Origin: Erwinia oleae | Lineage (GTDB): Bacteria; Pseudomonadota; Gammaproteobacteria; Enterobacterales; Enterobacteriaceae | Length of the DNA: 64,000 bases | Assembly: GCF_000770305.1 (NCBI RefSeq) | Contig: NZ_JNVB01000006.1 | Span: 1-64,000 of the forward strand | Direction of reading: 5' to 3' | Part shown: positions 17,650-28,531 of the stretch, one piece after another | Position numbering within the stretch: position 1 is the stretch's first letter | Layout: the number at the start of each line of letters is the position of its first letter | Program-made: the position numbers and the translations under genes | The notes under the pieces: generated by a model | Database searches by the model: none | The model's input: only the letters and a program-made list of their open reading frames with translations | Told to the model about the DNA's origin: nothing

Positions 17650-19178
17650 TAATTTACTGCTTCTTCAATAGTGAGCTGCCAGCCGGTAACGTCTTTCCAG
17701 TAGATCTGTTCGCGCTCCAGATCGAGCTGCGCCAGCGTGTTCTGACTGAAATAGTCATGCGGGAACGTCAGCGTCCAGTGACCGTCGTCAGTGTCCAGTT
17801 TCAGCGTATCCGGTCTTGAGGTGGCCTGGCGCTGATTGTTCAGCAGCGCGCCAAGCCGCAATAAAAAAACCAGCGGCAGGAACTGCTTTTTCTTGAACAG
17901 CGTCAGGCGCGGCATCTCTTCCACCTTTACCGCTTTACGGTGAAAGCGTACCAGCGTGGCCAGCAGCGTTTGTTGATCCTGATTAAAACCGGGCAGGTTG
18001 GTGTTTTGCAGGATGTAGGAGGAGTGGCGCTGAAGCCCGCTGTGATTAATGCTCAGTCCCACTTCATGCAGCATGGCCGCCCATTTCAGCAGCGCGGCGA
18101 GCTGCGGATTGGCCTGTTTTTGGTTTTGTTCACGCCACTGCTCATAAAGCCGCTCGGTGGTCTCAAGCACGCGCTTTGCCTGATCGCTGTCGATAGCGTA
18201 GTGGTTCGCCAGGCTTTGCGCGGTACGGCTGCGAATATCCTGATGGCGAAAGCGTCCTTCCATTTCATACAGCACGCCTTCACGCAGCGCCCCGTCCGAC
18301 AGGCGGAGTTCGCGAATCGCAAGCGCATCGAACACGCCGCAAAGAATGGCCAGGCCGGGCACGAATACGGCTTTTCGCTCATCAGAAAGGCCGGGCAGCG
18401 TCAGCGCATCAAAGGATTTATAGCGAATCACCTCCTGATACAGCATCTCCAGGCGCTCCGGGTTGATGAACTTCTCTTTTTCGCCCATGGCCAGCAGCAC
18501 TTCGCAGGCGGCCTTAATCGTACCGGACGCGCCCAGCGCGAACTGCCAGCCCGCCAGCCGATACTGCCATGCCAGCGTTTCCAGTTTTTGCACCGCCGCC
18601 AGACGCGCGCGGCGGAAATTTTCCGCGCTGATAACGCCGCCGGGAAAGTAGAGATTGGCAAAGCTGACGCAACCCATCCGCCGACTTTCAACCAGCTTTG
18701 GCTCAAAGTCTTCGCCAATCACCAGCTCCGTTGAACCGCCGCCGATATCAATTACCAGCTTGCGGCCTTTCTCCGGCTGCGTGTGCTCAACGCCCATAAA
18801 AATCAGGCGGGCCTCTTCGTTACCGGAGATCACCTCAATCGGGTAGGGGATGACGTCGGCGGCGCGCTGGAGAAAATCCTCAGCATTAATCGCCTGGCGC
18901 AGCGTATGGGTGCCGACGATGGTCACGTTGGCCGGACTGAAGCCCTGAAGGCGTTCGGCAAACATCGCCAGACAGTTCAGCCCGCGCTGAATCGCCTCTT
19001 CGCTAAGGATATTATTGTGATCCAGCCCGTCGGCCAGATGTACGCGCTGTTTCAACCTGCCGAGCACCTGCATGGCGCCGTCCACCACGCGGGCAATCAC
19101 CATATGGAAGCTGTTGGAGCCTAAATCAATGGCCGCAAACTCCTGGGGTTTCGGCGAACTCTTTTGGGATATTGGCAT
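17649..19178 (-). CDS. ppx: Exopolyphosphatase
   Basis: 509 residues. The ASKHA-fold phosphatase has [13 protein letters not shown] at the N-terminus, [12 protein letters not shown] (~117-130) and [10 protein letters not shown] (~143-152), followed by an HD-like helical C-terminal half. It releases orthophosphate from the ends of polyphosphate chains in the cytoplasm. It starts 4 nt after the ppk stop. Confidence 0.97.
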   Translation of the reverse strand: MPISQKSSPKPQEFAAIDLGSNSFHMVIARVVDGAMQVLGRLKQRVHLADGLDHNNILSEEAIQRGLNCLAMFAERLQGFSPANVTIVGTHTLRQAINAEDFLQRAADVIPYPIEVISGNEEARLIFMGVEHTQPEKGRKLVIDIGGGSTELVIGEDFEPKLVESRRMGCVSFANLYFPGGVISAENFRRARLAAVQKLETLAWQYRLAGWQFALGASGTIKAACEVLLAMGEKEKFINPERLEMLYQEVIRYKSFDALTLPGLSDERKAVFVPGLAILCGVFDALAIRELRLSDGALREGVLYEMEGRFRHQDIRSRTAQSLANHYAIDSDQAKRVLETTERLYEQWREQNQKQANPQLAALLKWAAMLHEVGLSINHSGLQRHSSYILQNTNLPGFNQDQQTLLATLVRFHRKAVKVEEMPRLTLFKKKQFLPLVFLLRLGALLNNQRQATSRPDTLKLDTDDGHWTLTFPHDYFSQNTLAQLDLEREQIYWKDVTGWQLTIEEAVN

Positions 19179-19182
19179 AATA

Positions 19183-21243
19183 TTATTCAGGTTGTTCCAG
19201 CGTTTTAACGTAATCGTAGATAGCCATTTGGGCGCGCACCTTGCGGCGGTTGCCGCGCGGAACGTAACGATTGCTCAACTCTTTATCAATAAAGCGCGAC
19301 TTGATCGTATCACTGAACAGGATCGCAATGATATCCAGCCCCCGCTGTTTCAGAATCGGGTCGAGGATGGACACCGCCACTTCAATGCGGTAATCGATGT
19401 TGCGGGTCATCCAGTCGGCGGAAGAGAGGAAGACTTTTTTGTCGCCGCCGTTATCGAAAATGTAAACGCGGTCGTGTTCGAGATAGCGATCCACGATGCT
19501 GATCACGCGAATGTTGTCGCTGATGCCTTCAAGATTGGGGATCAGCGAACACATTCCGCGCACCAGCAAATTCACCTTCACGCCCACGCTTGACGCGGCA
19601 TAAAGACGATCCACCAGGCCTTTATCCACCAGGTTATTGATCTTCAACGTAATGCCCGCCGGAATGCCCTGCTGCACGTTAGCGATCTCATTATCGATTA
19701 GTTGATAAAGCATCTGCCGCGAGTTTTGCGGCGACACCATCAGGTGCTCAAAAGAAACCGGGCGATACGGGTTTTCAATAAAGTTAAACACGCGCCGCAC
19801 CTCGTTGGTGATGCGCGCGTCGGCGGTCAGCAGTGAATAGTCGGTATAGAGGCGGGCGGTTTTCTCATTGAAATTGCCGGTGCCAATGTGCGCATAGCGA
19901 TTGATTTCACCGTTTTCACGACGTGAAATTAAGAACAGCTTGGCGTGGATCTTCAGGCCCGGCGCAGAGAAAATGACGTGCACGCCCGCTTCGGTCAGCC
20001 GCTTGGCCCAGTGAATATTTGCTTCTTCATCGAACCGGGCCTGAAGCTCGACCACCACCGTCACTTTTTTGCCATTATAGGCGGCGTGGATCATCGCATC
20101 GATAATGCGTGAGTTTTTCGCCACGCGGTAGATATTGATTTTTATCGCCAGTACGGCGGGATCGAATGACGCCTGACGCAGCAGTTCCAGCACGTGTTCA
20201 AAGGTGTGATAAGGATAGTAGAGCAGCACGTCGCGGTTGCGAATGGCGTCAAAGCCGTTGCGGAAGCGGTCAAACCAGATGTGGCGCAGCTGCGGCAGCG
20301 GTTTATTTACCAGGTTAGCTTTGCCGACGTTCGGAAAGGTGATGAAGTCTTTGAAATTGTGATAGCGGCCGCCTGAAACAATGGAATCATAGTTAGAAAT
20401 GTTCAGCTTTTTACGCAACATTTCCACCATCGCATCCGGCATATCGCGCTGGTAAACAAAGCGCACCGGCTCGGCGGTCAGGCGCTGTTTCAGGCTGGAC
20501 GACATCAGCTCAAGCAGGCTGGATTCCATCTCGGTCACCAGATCGTATTCTGCATCGCGGGTCATCTTCATTGAATAGGCATTCAACGCGTCGTAATCGA
20601 AGAAGCCGCGGAAAATGTCGCCGAGGCAGTAGCGAAGGATATTATCTAGCAGGATCATCGGTTTGCGGCGGCGCGGCGTTTCCGGCGGCAAATTGACGAA
20701 GCGCGGCACCTTATCGGACGGAATTTCCAGTAGCGCGTAGCTAATGGTATCAGCGCTGATAATTTCGACGGCAAGATAGGTGTAGTCATCCTTCAGGAAT
20801 TCAATCAGGTCCGTGTCGTGATTCACTAAAATGGGCGTGACATGCTGGCGCAGGTGATGTTTGAAATAGTGTCGCAGCCAGCTTTGCTGATTGGGCGAGA
20901 GCTGCCGTTCGTTGATCAGGAAGATCTGATTACGCGCCATCTCCAGCAGCAGATCGTTATACAGCCCGTCGAACTCCTGGTCGGCCTTCAGCACCCGCGC
21001 CTGAATCTTTTTGAGCAAATGACGCGGTGGGTTAGGCGTACCCTGTTCTTCGCCAATCAGGATACGGCGTTTTAAATCGGCGAAGCGAACCTTATAAAAC
21101 TCTTCCAGATTATTGGAATAAATGCCGAGAAAACGCATGCGTTCAATCAGCGGATTGGTTTTATCAGCGGCTTCCTGCAACACGCGTTCATTAAAGGATA
21201 ACCAGCTCAACTCTTTTTCGATATACAGCTTTTCCTGACCCAT
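19183..21243 (-). CDS. ppk: Polyphosphate kinase 1
   Basis: 686 residues from the ATG at 21243 with GGAG upstream; the longer frame from 21297 is not favoured (E. coli Ppk is 688). N domain [20 protein letters not shown], head domain, and two phospholipase-D-like C domains with the autophosphorylated His in KIHAKLFLI and the [14 protein letters not shown] block. It makes polyphosphate reversibly from ATP at the inner membrane. First gene of ppk-ppx-tehB, divergent from pstC. Confidence 0.97.
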   Translation of the reverse strand: MGQEKLYIEKELSWLSFNERVLQEAADKTNPLIERMRFLGIYSNNLEEFYKVRFADLKRRILIGEEQGTPNPPRHLLKKIQARVLKADQEFDGLYNDLLLEMARNQIFLINERQLSPNQQSWLRHYFKHHLRQHVTPILVNHDTDLIEFLKDDYTYLAVEIISADTISYALLEIPSDKVPRFVNLPPETPRRRKPMILLDNILRYCLGDIFRGFFDYDALNAYSMKMTRDAEYDLVTEMESSLLELMSSSLKQRLTAEPVRFVYQRDMPDAMVEMLRKKLNISNYDSIVSGGRYHNFKDFITFPNVGKANLVNKPLPQLRHIWFDRFRNGFDAIRNRDVLLYYPYHTFEHVLELLRQASFDPAVLAIKINIYRVAKNSRIIDAMIHAAYNGKKVTVVVELQARFDEEANIHWAKRLTEAGVHVIFSAPGLKIHAKLFLISRRENGEINRYAHIGTGNFNEKTARLYTDYSLLTADARITNEVRRVFNFIENPYRPVSFEHLMVSPQNSRQMLYQLIDNEIANVQQGIPAGITLKINNLVDKGLVDRLYAASSVGVKVNLLVRGMCSLIPNLEGISDNIRVISIVDRYLEHDRVYIFDNGGDKKVFLSSADWMTRNIDYRIEVAVSILDPILKQRGLDIIAILFSDTIKSRFIDKELSNRYVPRGNRRKVRAQMAIYDYVKTLEQPE

Positions 21244-21318
21244 TTTTACTCCATTCGCAGATGCAACGCGCTTAAGACCGCCCATTGTCTCGCTCAATTA
21301 TGGCGAGAGTATGGCAAC

Positions 21319-21335
21319 AATGTCCAATGGACATT
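21319..21335. promoter_or_regulatory. Perfect 8-bp inverted repeat between ppk and pstC
   Basis: AATGTCCAATGGACATT, symmetric around one central base, in the 161-nt divergent region. This is what an operator would look like, but no regulator can be named. I found no good Pho box here. Confidence 0.4.
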
Positions 21336-21404
21336 ATGGATTGTCTTATTAACCACATACGGGCAACATAGCGCCTAAAAGCGCACAGGAAAGCGACAAT
21401 AAGC

Positions 21405-23519
21405 ATGAACCCAACCCCCATTCCCGCTCAGTTTAACGATCGCCGCCGTCAATGGGCAGACCGCCTGACGCGCCGCTGCGTGATGGCCTGCGGGTTGCTG
21501 GTACTGGCGGTGATGCTGCTGCTGTTTGTCTGGCTGGTGTGGGTGGTTGTGCCGCTGTTCTCCTCGACGACGCTTTACAGTCGCGGCGAAATCGCGCTCT
21601 GGCAGGCGCGGCCCGTTGTGGCGCTGGGCATGGATGCACAGCAGAAATGGGGATGGCGCATTGATAATCAGGGGCAGGGGCGCTTTATCCCGCTGGATGC
21701 GCAGCCGCCCGCGCCGCCGATCACGCTGCTGCCCGACGCACAACACGCGGTCACCACCGCCGATAACCAGAGCGTGCTGCTGCAAAATGCCCGCGGCATG
21801 GTGGTGGTGGAGCCTGATTTCCACGATCGCCAGCCTGGCTGGAAATTTCCGCTGGGCGACACACCGCTTACGCTGGCGCTGGCGTCGGATGCGCTGACCG
21901 ACGTGGCGCATCCAGAACCCGCGCGCTGGCTGGTGGCGCAGGCGGACAGCAAGCGCATGGTTATTCAGCAGTTTCAACCCAACCGTCCCGCAACCGTCTG
22001 GCGCGTGGACAGCGCCGACACCCGCCAGCTTTTACTGACGCCGGACGGACGACAGCTGTTTACGCTCTCCGGCAACATACTGCGCGTCTGGCAGATCGGT
22101 ACGTCGGCTATCCTGCTGCGCGAGGCGCATACGCTGTCGCCCGCGCCGCAGCGCATCAGCCTGCTGAGCGGCGGCAGCTCCCTGCTGGTGACGGACGATA
22201 AGGGCGTGGCGCAGTGGTTTGATATCGCGGGCGAAAACGGGCCGCGCCTGCACAAAATTCGCTATTTTGACGGTAGCAAAGCGCAGCCGTTGCTGTTCAG
22301 CGAATCACAACGGCGCGTTTTCGCCACGCTCGGTCAGAATGGCGAGCTTTCCCTGTTCGCCAGCAAACAGGCTGGCGTGATTTTCTCCCGTCAGCTGACG
22401 CCCGGTATTCTGAGCGCGGTTTTTGCCCCGCGCGGCGACGGCATGCTTATTGAGCGTCAGGGCCGCTGGCAGCATCTGAGCCTGTCAAATCCCTGGCCGG
22501 ATATCAGCCTGCGCAGCCTGTGGCAGAAAGTATGGTACGAACACTATCCCTCGCCGGATTACGTCTGGCAGTCCACATCCGCTGATGATAACTATCAGGG
22601 TAAATACAGTCTGGTGCCGCTGGTCACCGGCACGCTGAAGGCGGCGGGGCTGGCGATGCTGTTTGCCACGCCGCTGGCGCTGGCGGCGGCCATGTACACC
22701 GCCTGGTTTATGGCGCCGGGGCTGCGTCGCTGGGTCAAACCCGCCATTGAGATGATGGGCGCGCTGCCGGGCGTGGTGATTGGCCTGGTGGCCGGCATCT
22801 GGCTGGCGCCGCAGTTGGCGAACAGGCTCTCCGGCGTTTTGCTGCTGCCGCTGCTGCTGGCGGGCGTACTGTTGGCGTGCAGTTGGCTTTCGGTACGCCT
22901 GCCGCCGCGCTGGCGAGCGCGGTTTTGCGCGGAAGGCCGTGAAGTGTGGATATTGCTGCCGGTGCTGTTGGTTACCGCGCTGTTTTGTCTGATTGCCGTG
23001 CCGTGGCTGGAGCAGCAGCTGTTTGGCGCGAGCGTCATCGGCGGCGACTATCCGCAGCGCAACGTCCTGGTGGCTGGCGTGGCGATGGGATTTGCGCTGG
23101 TGCCGATCGTGTTCACCCTGGCGGAAGATGCCATTTTCAGCGTGCCGGCCTCGCTGGGGCAGGGTTCGCTGGCGCTTGGCGCGACGCAGTGGCAGACGCT
23201 GACGCGCGTGGTGCTGCCGGGCGCGGCGGCAGGGATCTTCGCCGCGCTGATGATTGGCTTTGGCCGCGCGATGGGCGAAACGATGATCGTGCTGATGGCA
23301 ACCGGTAATACGCCGGTGACCGACGGCGGCATTCTCGAAGGCGTGCGCAGCCTCGCGGCGAACGTGGCGATAGAGATGCCGGAGGCGGCGGCGGGCGGCG
23401 CCCACTACCGGGTACTGTTTTTAAGCGCGCTGGTGCTGCTGGTGTTTACGCTGATTGTGAACACGCTGGCGGAGCTTGTCCGTCAGCGGTTGCGAAAGCG
23501 CTATGAGGTGCAGGGATGA
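21405..23519 (+). CDS. pstC: PstC-like phosphate ABC transporter permease with large periplasmic domain
   Basis: 704 residues, far longer than E. coli PstC (319). A TM helix (~25-50) is followed by a periplasmic region (~55-360) with repeated beta-strand patterns resembling propeller blades, then a BPD permease domain (~400-700) with the EAA loop ASLGQGSLALGATQ near 580-595. This long form accompanies a PstCAB set placed beside ppk-ppx in several enteric bacteria. It should form the inner-membrane channel with PstA. It overlaps pstA by ATGA. Confidence 0.9.
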   Translation: MNPTPIPAQFNDRRRQWADRLTRRCVMACGLLVLAVMLLLFVWLVWVVVPLFSSTTLYSRGEIALWQARPVVALGMDAQQKWGWRIDNQGQGRFIPLDAQPPAPPITLLPDAQHAVTTADNQSVLLQNARGMVVVEPDFHDRQPGWKFPLGDTPLTLALASDALTDVAHPEPARWLVAQADSKRMVIQQFQPNRPATVWRVDSADTRQLLLTPDGRQLFTLSGNILRVWQIGTSAILLREAHTLSPAPQRISLLSGGSSLLVTDDKGVAQWFDIAGENGPRLHKIRYFDGSKAQPLLFSESQRRVFATLGQNGELSLFASKQAGVIFSRQLTPGILSAVFAPRGDGMLIERQGRWQHLSLSNPWPDISLRSLWQKVWYEHYPSPDYVWQSTSADDNYQGKYSLVPLVTGTLKAAGLAMLFATPLALAAAMYTAWFMAPGLRRWVKPAIEMMGALPGVVIGLVAGIWLAPQLANRLSGVLLLPLLLAGVLLACSWLSVRLPPRWRARFCAEGREVWILLPVLLVTALFCLIAVPWLEQQLFGASVIGGDYPQRNVLVAGVAMGFALVPIVFTLAEDAIFSVPASLGQGSLALGATQWQTLTRVVLPGAAAGIFAALMIGFGRAMGETMIVLMATGNTPVTDGGILEGVRSLAANVAIEMPEAAAGGAHYRVLFLSALVLLVFTLIVNTLAELVRQRLRKRYEVQG

Positions 23520-25114
23520 GCGCGATGACGAATAACCATCGCTGGCGCTGGCTGACCGGCGGCGCGGTGGCCGTCTGCCTGCTGGCCTTTATGCTGCTGG
23601 TTTTTCTGCTTGGCTGGCAGGGGCTGCGCTACTTCTGGCCGCATCCCGTCACGCTTTTTACCGTGCAGCAACCCGCCGGGATTGTACAGATGCTTGGCGA
23701 GATTGCGCAGCAGGAGCAAAACGATCATCAGGAAATCCGCTATCTGCTCAAAACCGGCAACCGCGATATCGACGGCGTCGACTTTCATAACGTGACCAGC
23801 AGCCAAATCCTGCGGCAGACGCAGCCTGCCGGCGCCATCGTATTGCAGCGTCGGACGGGCGGGATGGCTTACGGCTGGCTGGATGCGCTGTTGGAAAATG
23901 GTCAGCCGCTGGTGGCGACCGACATGATGGCAGAGCTTCAGCAGCGCATCAGAGAAACGCGTGAGCGGCAATCGCGCGCGGAGGCGATCCGGCGCGTTGG
24001 CATGGCGCAGGTGAATAACCAGCTTGAACAGCTTGCCGAGGCGCGTGCGCGGCTGGAAAAAGCGAATCAGTATACGGCTCAGGACGAGTCGATTCATCAG
24101 GCCGACAGCGCGGAGCTGAAGCGCCAGTTTTCCCGCAGCGCCGAACGGCTGGCGGAACTCAAGCGCGAAAGCGACAGTACCGTGCTGATCCTGCGCGATG
24201 CCGACGGTCAACAGCATCGTATTCCGCTGAGTCAAATTCTTGCGGCCTGGCATCCCAACGCGATGAGCTATGGCGAAAAGTGGCAGCACTTCGGGCAGCA
24301 GATTTGGCACTTCGTCAGCGACTCGCCCGGCGACAGTCTCGGCGACGGCGGCGTGTTTCCGACGATTTTCGGCACCATACTGATGGTGCTGCTGATGTCG
24401 GTAATGGTAATGCCGCTTGGCGTGGTGGCCGCCATCTGGCTGCATGAATACGCCGGGAACGGCCTGATGACGCGGCTGGTGCGTATTGCCGTCGTCAATC
24501 TGGCCGGCGTGCCCTCGATTGTCTACGGCGTGTTTGGCCTCGGCTTTTTTGTCTGGCTGGTGGGCGGGAGTCTGGATCGGTTGTTCTTCTCCGCTACGTT
24601 GCCCGCGCCAACCTTCGGCACGCCGGGGCTGCTCTGGGCATCGTTGACGCTGGCGCTGTTGACATTGCCGGTGGTGATCGTCGCCACCGAAGAGGGATTG
24701 TCGCGTATTCCTGTTTCCCTGCGGCAGGGCTCGCTGGCACTGGGCGCGACGCAGGCGGAGACGTTATGGAAAGTGACGCTGCCGCTGGCGGTGCCGGCTA
24801 TGCTGACCGGCCTGATCCTCGCCGTGGCGCGCGCGGCGGGTGAAACGGCACCGCTGATGCTGGTGGGCGTGGTGAAAATGGTGCCGGAGCTGCCGGTGGA
24901 CGCCGTGTTCCCGTGGCTGCATCTGGACCGTAAGTTTATGCATCTGGGTTTTCAGATCTACGATCTGGCTTTTCAAAGCCCCAACGCGCAGGCAGATCGC
25001 CCGCTGGTCTTCGCCACCGCGCTGTTGCTGGTGGTGATTATTCTTGCGCTGAATCTGCTGGCGATGGTGCTGCGCCACCGTCTGCGCGAACGTTACCGCA
25101 CGCTGATGAACTGA
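23516..25114 (+). CDS. pstA: PstA-like phosphate ABC transporter permease
   Basis: 532 residues, longer than E. coli PstA (296). TM1 (~18-40), a periplasmic region that includes a Glu/Arg/Gln-rich probable coiled coil (~135-230), then the permease domain (~275-530) with IPVSLRQGSLALGATQAETL as EAA loop and the HEYAG and VPSIVYGVFGLGFF blocks of PstA. Translationally coupled to pstC by a 4-nt overlap. Confidence 0.92.
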   Translation: MSAMTNNHRWRWLTGGAVAVCLLAFMLLVFLLGWQGLRYFWPHPVTLFTVQQPAGIVQMLGEIAQQEQNDHQEIRYLLKTGNRDIDGVDFHNVTSSQILRQTQPAGAIVLQRRTGGMAYGWLDALLENGQPLVATDMMAELQQRIRETRERQSRAEAIRRVGMAQVNNQLEQLAEARARLEKANQYTAQDESIHQADSAELKRQFSRSAERLAELKRESDSTVLILRDADGQQHRIPLSQILAAWHPNAMSYGEKWQHFGQQIWHFVSDSPGDSLGDGGVFPTIFGTILMVLLMSVMVMPLGVVAAIWLHEYAGNGLMTRLVRIAVVNLAGVPSIVYGVFGLGFFVWLVGGSLDRLFFSATLPAPTFGTPGLLWASLTLALLTLPVVIVATEEGLSRIPVSLRQGSLALGATQAETLWKVTLPLAVPAMLTGLILAVARAAGETAPLMLVGVVKMVPELPVDAVFPWLHLDRKFMHLGFQIYDLAFQSPNAQADRPLVFATALLLVVIILALNLLAMVLRHRLRERYRTLMN

Positions 25115-25126
25115 AGGAGCGCCTGA

Positions 25127-25891
25127 TTGAACGAACCGGACATTGCCCTGACGCTGGATAATCTGTCGCTGTGGTATGGCGATAAGCAGGCGCTGAGCGC
25201 CATCAGCTTGCAGATACCGAAGAACCGCATTACCGCACTGATCGGCCCCTCCGGCTGCGGGAAATCCACGCTGCTGCGCTGTTTTAACCGTATGAACGAC
25301 GCTATTGTCGACTGCCGCGTTGAGGGGGATATCCTTCTCGAACAGCAGTCAATTATGGCAAACAACCTCGATCTTCCGGCCCTGCGCCGCCGGATTGGCA
25401 TGGTGTTTCAGCGGCCGAATCCGTTCCCGAAGACAATTTATGAGAACGTGGTCTACGGGTTGCGCCTTCAGGGCGTGCGCGATCGCCGCGTGCTCGACGA
25501 GACGGTGGAGCGGGCGCTGCGCGCTGCCGCCCTGTGGCCGGAGGTAAAAGATAAGCTGTGGCAAAACGCGATGACGCTGTCGGCAGGGCAACAGCAGCGG
25601 CTGGTGATTGCGCGGGCTATTGCCATTGCGCCTGCGGTGCTGCTGCTTGACGAACCCACCTCGGCGCTTGATCCCATCACCACGCTGGTGATTGAGGAAC
25701 TGATGCAGACGCTGAAAGAGCAGTTCACGCTGATCCTGGTCACCCACAATATGCAGCAGGCCGCGCGCGTCTCGGATTATACCGTCTTTATGCATCAGGG
25801 AAGCGTGGTGGAAGCGGGCGAAACCGACGTGCTGTTCACCGCACCCCGGCAGCGTCGGACGGAAGACTATATTTCCGGGCGCTACGGCTGA
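25127..25891 (+). CDS. pstB: Phosphate ABC transporter ATPase PstB
   Basis: 254 residues with a TTG start at 25127; AAGGAG lies 9 nt before it and no ATG fits. Walker [10 protein letters not shown], the phosphate-type NRMND segment, Q-loop [16 protein letters not shown], signature LSAGQQQR, Walker [14 protein letters not shown] and the switch His in [10 protein letters not shown] are all intact. The operon ends here: no pstS or phoU follows, so this permease must borrow a binding protein or work without one. Confidence 0.96.
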   Translation: MNEPDIALTLDNLSLWYGDKQALSAISLQIPKNRITALIGPSGCGKSTLLRCFNRMNDAIVDCRVEGDILLEQQSIMANNLDLPALRRRIGMVFQRPNPFPKTIYENVVYGLRLQGVRDRRVLDETVERALRAAALWPEVKDKLWQNAMTLSAGQQQRLVIARAIAIAPAVLLLDEPTSALDPITTLVIEELMQTLKEQFTLILVTHNMQQAARVSDYTVFMHQGSVVEAGETDVLFTAPRQRRTEDYISGRYG

Positions 25892-25895
25892 AAAA

Positions 25896-25918
25896 AAAGC
25901 GAATCAACGATTCGCTTT
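25896..25918. terminator. Terminator between convergent pstB and purN
   Basis: A 10-bp stem (25896-25905 with 25909-25918) and a 3-nt loop. An A run on the left gives an 8-base U tract on the - strand, so it mainly serves purMN; it may also act on pstB. Confidence 0.85.
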
Positions 25919-25926
25919 CAGTGCGT

Positions 25927-26565
25927 TCACTCCCACGCGTAGCCTTCCGGCGGCAGGCGCTTATCATCAAGCCAGGCGGCGTCGTTCCGCATCGCCAGGC
26001 GTCCTTCCGTAAACCAGCCCACCACCAGCGGATAGATGGCGTGCTCCTGATGCTGAACGCGTGCGTTCACTTCGTCTTCCGTATCATCCGGGTAGACCGG
26101 CACCTTCGCCTGAAGGATCACCGGGCCGCCATCAAGCTGGTCGGTGACAAAATGTACCGAGGTGCCGTGCTCATCATCGCCGTTGGCGATGGCCTGGCGG
26201 TGAGTGTGCAGACCCGGATATTTCGGCAGCAGGGAAGGGTGGATGTTGAGCATGCGCCCGGCATAGCGCTGAACAAATGCCGGGCTGAGGATACGCATGT
26301 AGCCCGCCAGTACCACCAAATCGGGCGCGTAAGCGTCGATCTCCTGCATCAGCTGCCGGTCAAAGGCTTCGCGATCGGCGAACTCCGCAGCGGACAGCGC
26401 GTGCGCCGCAACGCCCGCCGCGCGCGCGCGCTCAAGACCGAAGGCGTCGGCTTTGTTGCTGAACACGGCGGCCACGCGGCCAGCCACCCGACCCTGCTGA
26501 CACGCATCAAGAATAGCCTGAAGATTACTGCCCTGGCCCGAAATCAGCACGACCAGCCGCATCAT
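25927..26565 (-). CDS. purN: Phosphoribosylglycinamide formyltransferase 1
   Basis: 212 residues. [15 protein letters not shown] at the N-terminus, the catalytic [13 protein letters not shown] block (~108-120) and HFVTD.LDGGPVI (~137-149). It formylates GAR using 10-formyl-tetrahydrofolate in purine synthesis. The ATG overlaps the purM stop by ATGA. Confidence 0.97.
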   Translation of the reverse strand: MMRLVVLISGQGSNLQAILDACQQGRVAGRVAAVFSNKADAFGLERARAAGVAAHALSAAEFADREAFDRQLMQEIDAYAPDLVVLAGYMRILSPAFVQRYAGRMLNIHPSLLPKYPGLHTHRQAIANGDDEHGTSVHFVTDQLDGGPVILQAKVPVYPDDTEDEVNARVQHQEHAIYPLVVGWFTEGRLAMRNDAAWLDDKRLPPEGYAWE

Positions 26566-27602
26566 GCGTTAATAACCACGCGCTCATCGGCATCAGAGGC
26601 CTTGATCACGCCGATTTTCCAGGCCTTTTCACCCGCCTGCGTCATCAGTGCGACCGCGTTATCCGCCTCGTCAGGGCTGAGGGCGATCAGCATGCCGACG
26701 CCGCAGTTAAAGGTGCGATACATCTCATGGCGGCTGACGTTGCCCGCCTGCTGCATCCAGCTAAACACTGCCGGCCACTGCCAGCTCGACTCTTCCAGCA
26801 CTGCCTGGGTGTTGTCCGGCAGCACGCGTGGAATATTCTCCCAGAAGCCGCCGCCGGTCAGGTGAGCAATGGCGTGCACGTCCACCTGCTCGATCAGGCT
26901 GAGGATGTTTTTTACATAAATACGGGTAGGCTCCAGCAGGTGATCGGCCAGAGATTTACCGTCGAGCTGCGTGGTTTCAGGATCGGTGTTGCTGACTTCA
27001 AGAATTTTACGCACCAGCGAATAGCCATTAGAGTGCGGGCCGCTGGAGCCCAGCGCGATCAGTACATCGCCGTCCTGCACTTTGCTGCCGTCGATAATTT
27101 CTGATTTTTCCACCACGCCGACGCAAAAACCCGCCACGTCGTAGTCTTCGCCGTGATACATGCCGGGCATTTCCGCCGTTTCGCCGCCGACCAGCGCACA
27201 GCCGGACTGCGAACAGCCTTCGGCGATACCGGTAATCACGCTGGCAGCGGTATCAACATCCAGTTTGCCCGTGGCGTAGTAATCCAGGAAAAACAGCGGC
27301 TCGGCGCCCTGTACCACCAGGTCGTTGACGCACATGGCGACCAGATCGATCCCGATGGCGTCGTGACGTTTGAGATCCATCGCCAGGCGCAGTTTGGTGC
27401 CAACGCCGTCGGTGCCGGAGACCAGGATCGGTTCGCGATATTTTTGCGGCAGCGCGCAAAGTGCGCCAAAACCGCCTAACCCTCCCATCACTTCCGGACG
27501 GCGCGTTTTTTTCACCACGCCTTTAATACGATCGACTAACGCATTGCCCGCATCGATATCTACGCCGGCGTCTTTATAGCTGAGAGAGGTGTTGTCGGTC
27601 AC
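26562..27602 (-). CDS. purM: Phosphoribosylformylglycinamidine cyclo-ligase (AIR synthetase)
   Basis: 346 residues with a GTG start at 27602 preceded by [21 protein letters not shown] at the N-terminus, the glycine-rich GGLGGFGAL and DGVGTKL blocks, and [11 protein letters not shown]. It closes the imidazole ring of AIR with ATP. First gene of purMN. Confidence 0.97.
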   Translation of the reverse strand: MTDNTSLSYKDAGVDIDAGNALVDRIKGVVKKTRRPEVMGGLGGFGALCALPQKYREPILVSGTDGVGTKLRLAMDLKRHDAIGIDLVAMCVNDLVVQGAEPLFFLDYYATGKLDVDTAASVITGIAEGCSQSGCALVGGETAEMPGMYHGEDYDVAGFCVGVVEKSEIIDGSKVQDGDVLIALGSSGPHSNGYSLVRKILEVSNTDPETTQLDGKSLADHLLEPTRIYVKNILSLIEQVDVHAIAHLTGGGFWENIPRVLPDNTQAVLEESSWQWPAVFSWMQQAGNVSRHEMYRTFNCGVGMLIALSPDEADNAVALMTQAGEKAWKIGVIKASDADERVVINA

Positions 27603-27657
27603 TGCGAAATCCCCGCGATGGTGGTAAAGAAATAAGGCGCGGCAATTCTACCAGCGC

Positions 27658-27673
27658 AGGCAAACGTTTGCGA
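27658..27673. promoter_or_regulatory. PurR operator upstream of purM
   Basis: AGGCAAACGTTTGCGA matches the PurR consensus ACGCAAACGTTTGCGT in 14 of 16 positions. It sits 56 nt before the purM start, as expected for repression of purMN by PurR with hypoxanthine or guanine. Confidence 0.85.
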
Positions 27674-27838
27674 GTGCCATCTGTCCCCCTGCGTTGGGCG
27701 ATGAAAATTTCCCCATCACCGTGCGAAGTTTGGAAAAGATCGCGTATAACTTACATTAAGTCATAGGGCGCAGCGGAAAAATGGCGCTATAATCTCGCGA
27801 TTTTTTTTGGCAGCCTATTACTCGGGGGAGTACAAAAA

Positions 27839-28465
27839 ATGAAGATCGTGGAAGTCAAACACCCGCTGGTCAAACATAAACTGGGCCTGATGCGTGAACA
27901 TGACGTCAGCACCAAGCGTTTCCGTGAACTTGCCTCCGAAGTGGGAAGCCTGCTGACCTATGAAGCCACTTCTGATTTAGCCACTGAAAAAGTCACCATC
28001 GAAGGCTGGAATGGCCCGGTGGAGATTGAGCAGATCAAAGGTAAAAAAATTACCGTGGTGCCGATTCTGCGCGCCGGTCTCGGCATGATGGAGGGCGTTC
28101 TGGAACACGTACCCAGCGCACGTATCAGCGTCGTGGGCGTTTATCGCGATGAAGAAACGCTGGAGCCGGTGCCCTATTTTCAGAAGCTGGTATCCAATAT
28201 TGAAGAACGCATGGCGCTGGTGGTTGACCCGATGCTGGCAACCGGCGGCTCAATGATCGCCACCATCGACCTGCTGAAAAAAGCCGGTTGCGTCAGCATT
28301 AAAGTGCTGGTGCTGGTTGCGGCGCCGGAGGGCATCGCCGCGCTGGAGAAAGCGCACCCGGACGTGGAGCTGTATACCGCTTCGGTCGATAAAGGCCTCA
28401 ACGAGAAAGGCTATATCATTCCCGGCCTGGGCGACGCGGGCGATAAGATTTTCGGGACGAAATAA
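27839..28465 (+). CDS. upp: Uracil phosphoribosyltransferase
   Basis: 208 residues. The PRPP loop [12 protein letters not shown] (~128-139) and the uracil-binding C-terminal segment [17 protein letters not shown] are intact. It salvages uracil to UMP. A TATAAT box at 27788-27793 lies 45 nt before the start. The transporter gene uraA follows after a hairpin. Confidence 0.98.
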   Translation: MKIVEVKHPLVKHKLGLMREHDVSTKRFRELASEVGSLLTYEATSDLATEKVTIEGWNGPVEIEQIKGKKITVVPILRAGLGMMEGVLEHVPSARISVVGVYRDEETLEPVPYFQKLVSNIEERMALVVDPMLATGGSMIATIDLLKKAGCVSIKVLVLVAAPEGIAALEKAHPDVELYTASVDKGLNEKGYIIPGLGDAGDKIFGTK

Positions 28466-28474
28466 AATAAAAGG

Positions 28475-28499
28475 AAGCCGACCGAAGAGTCGGCTTTTT
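28475..28499 (+). terminator. Hairpin with T run between upp and uraA
   Basis: An 8-bp stem (28475-28482 with 28489-28496), a 6-nt loop and T residues. It probably terminates part of the upp transcripts and lowers uraA expression. Confidence 0.8.
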
Positions 28500-28531
28500 A
28501 ATGTTCAGGGTAAATCAATAAGGGGAATACG

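Noticed and set aside
21244-21404. Pho box upstream of pstC
   Set aside because: The best candidate (TTGTCTTATTAACCACATA) matches the consensus poorly; only the inverted repeat is reported.
22485-23405. 306-codon - strand frame across pstC
   Set aside because: Composition is Arg/His/Gln-rich as in GC-driven antisense frames; pstC is the real gene.
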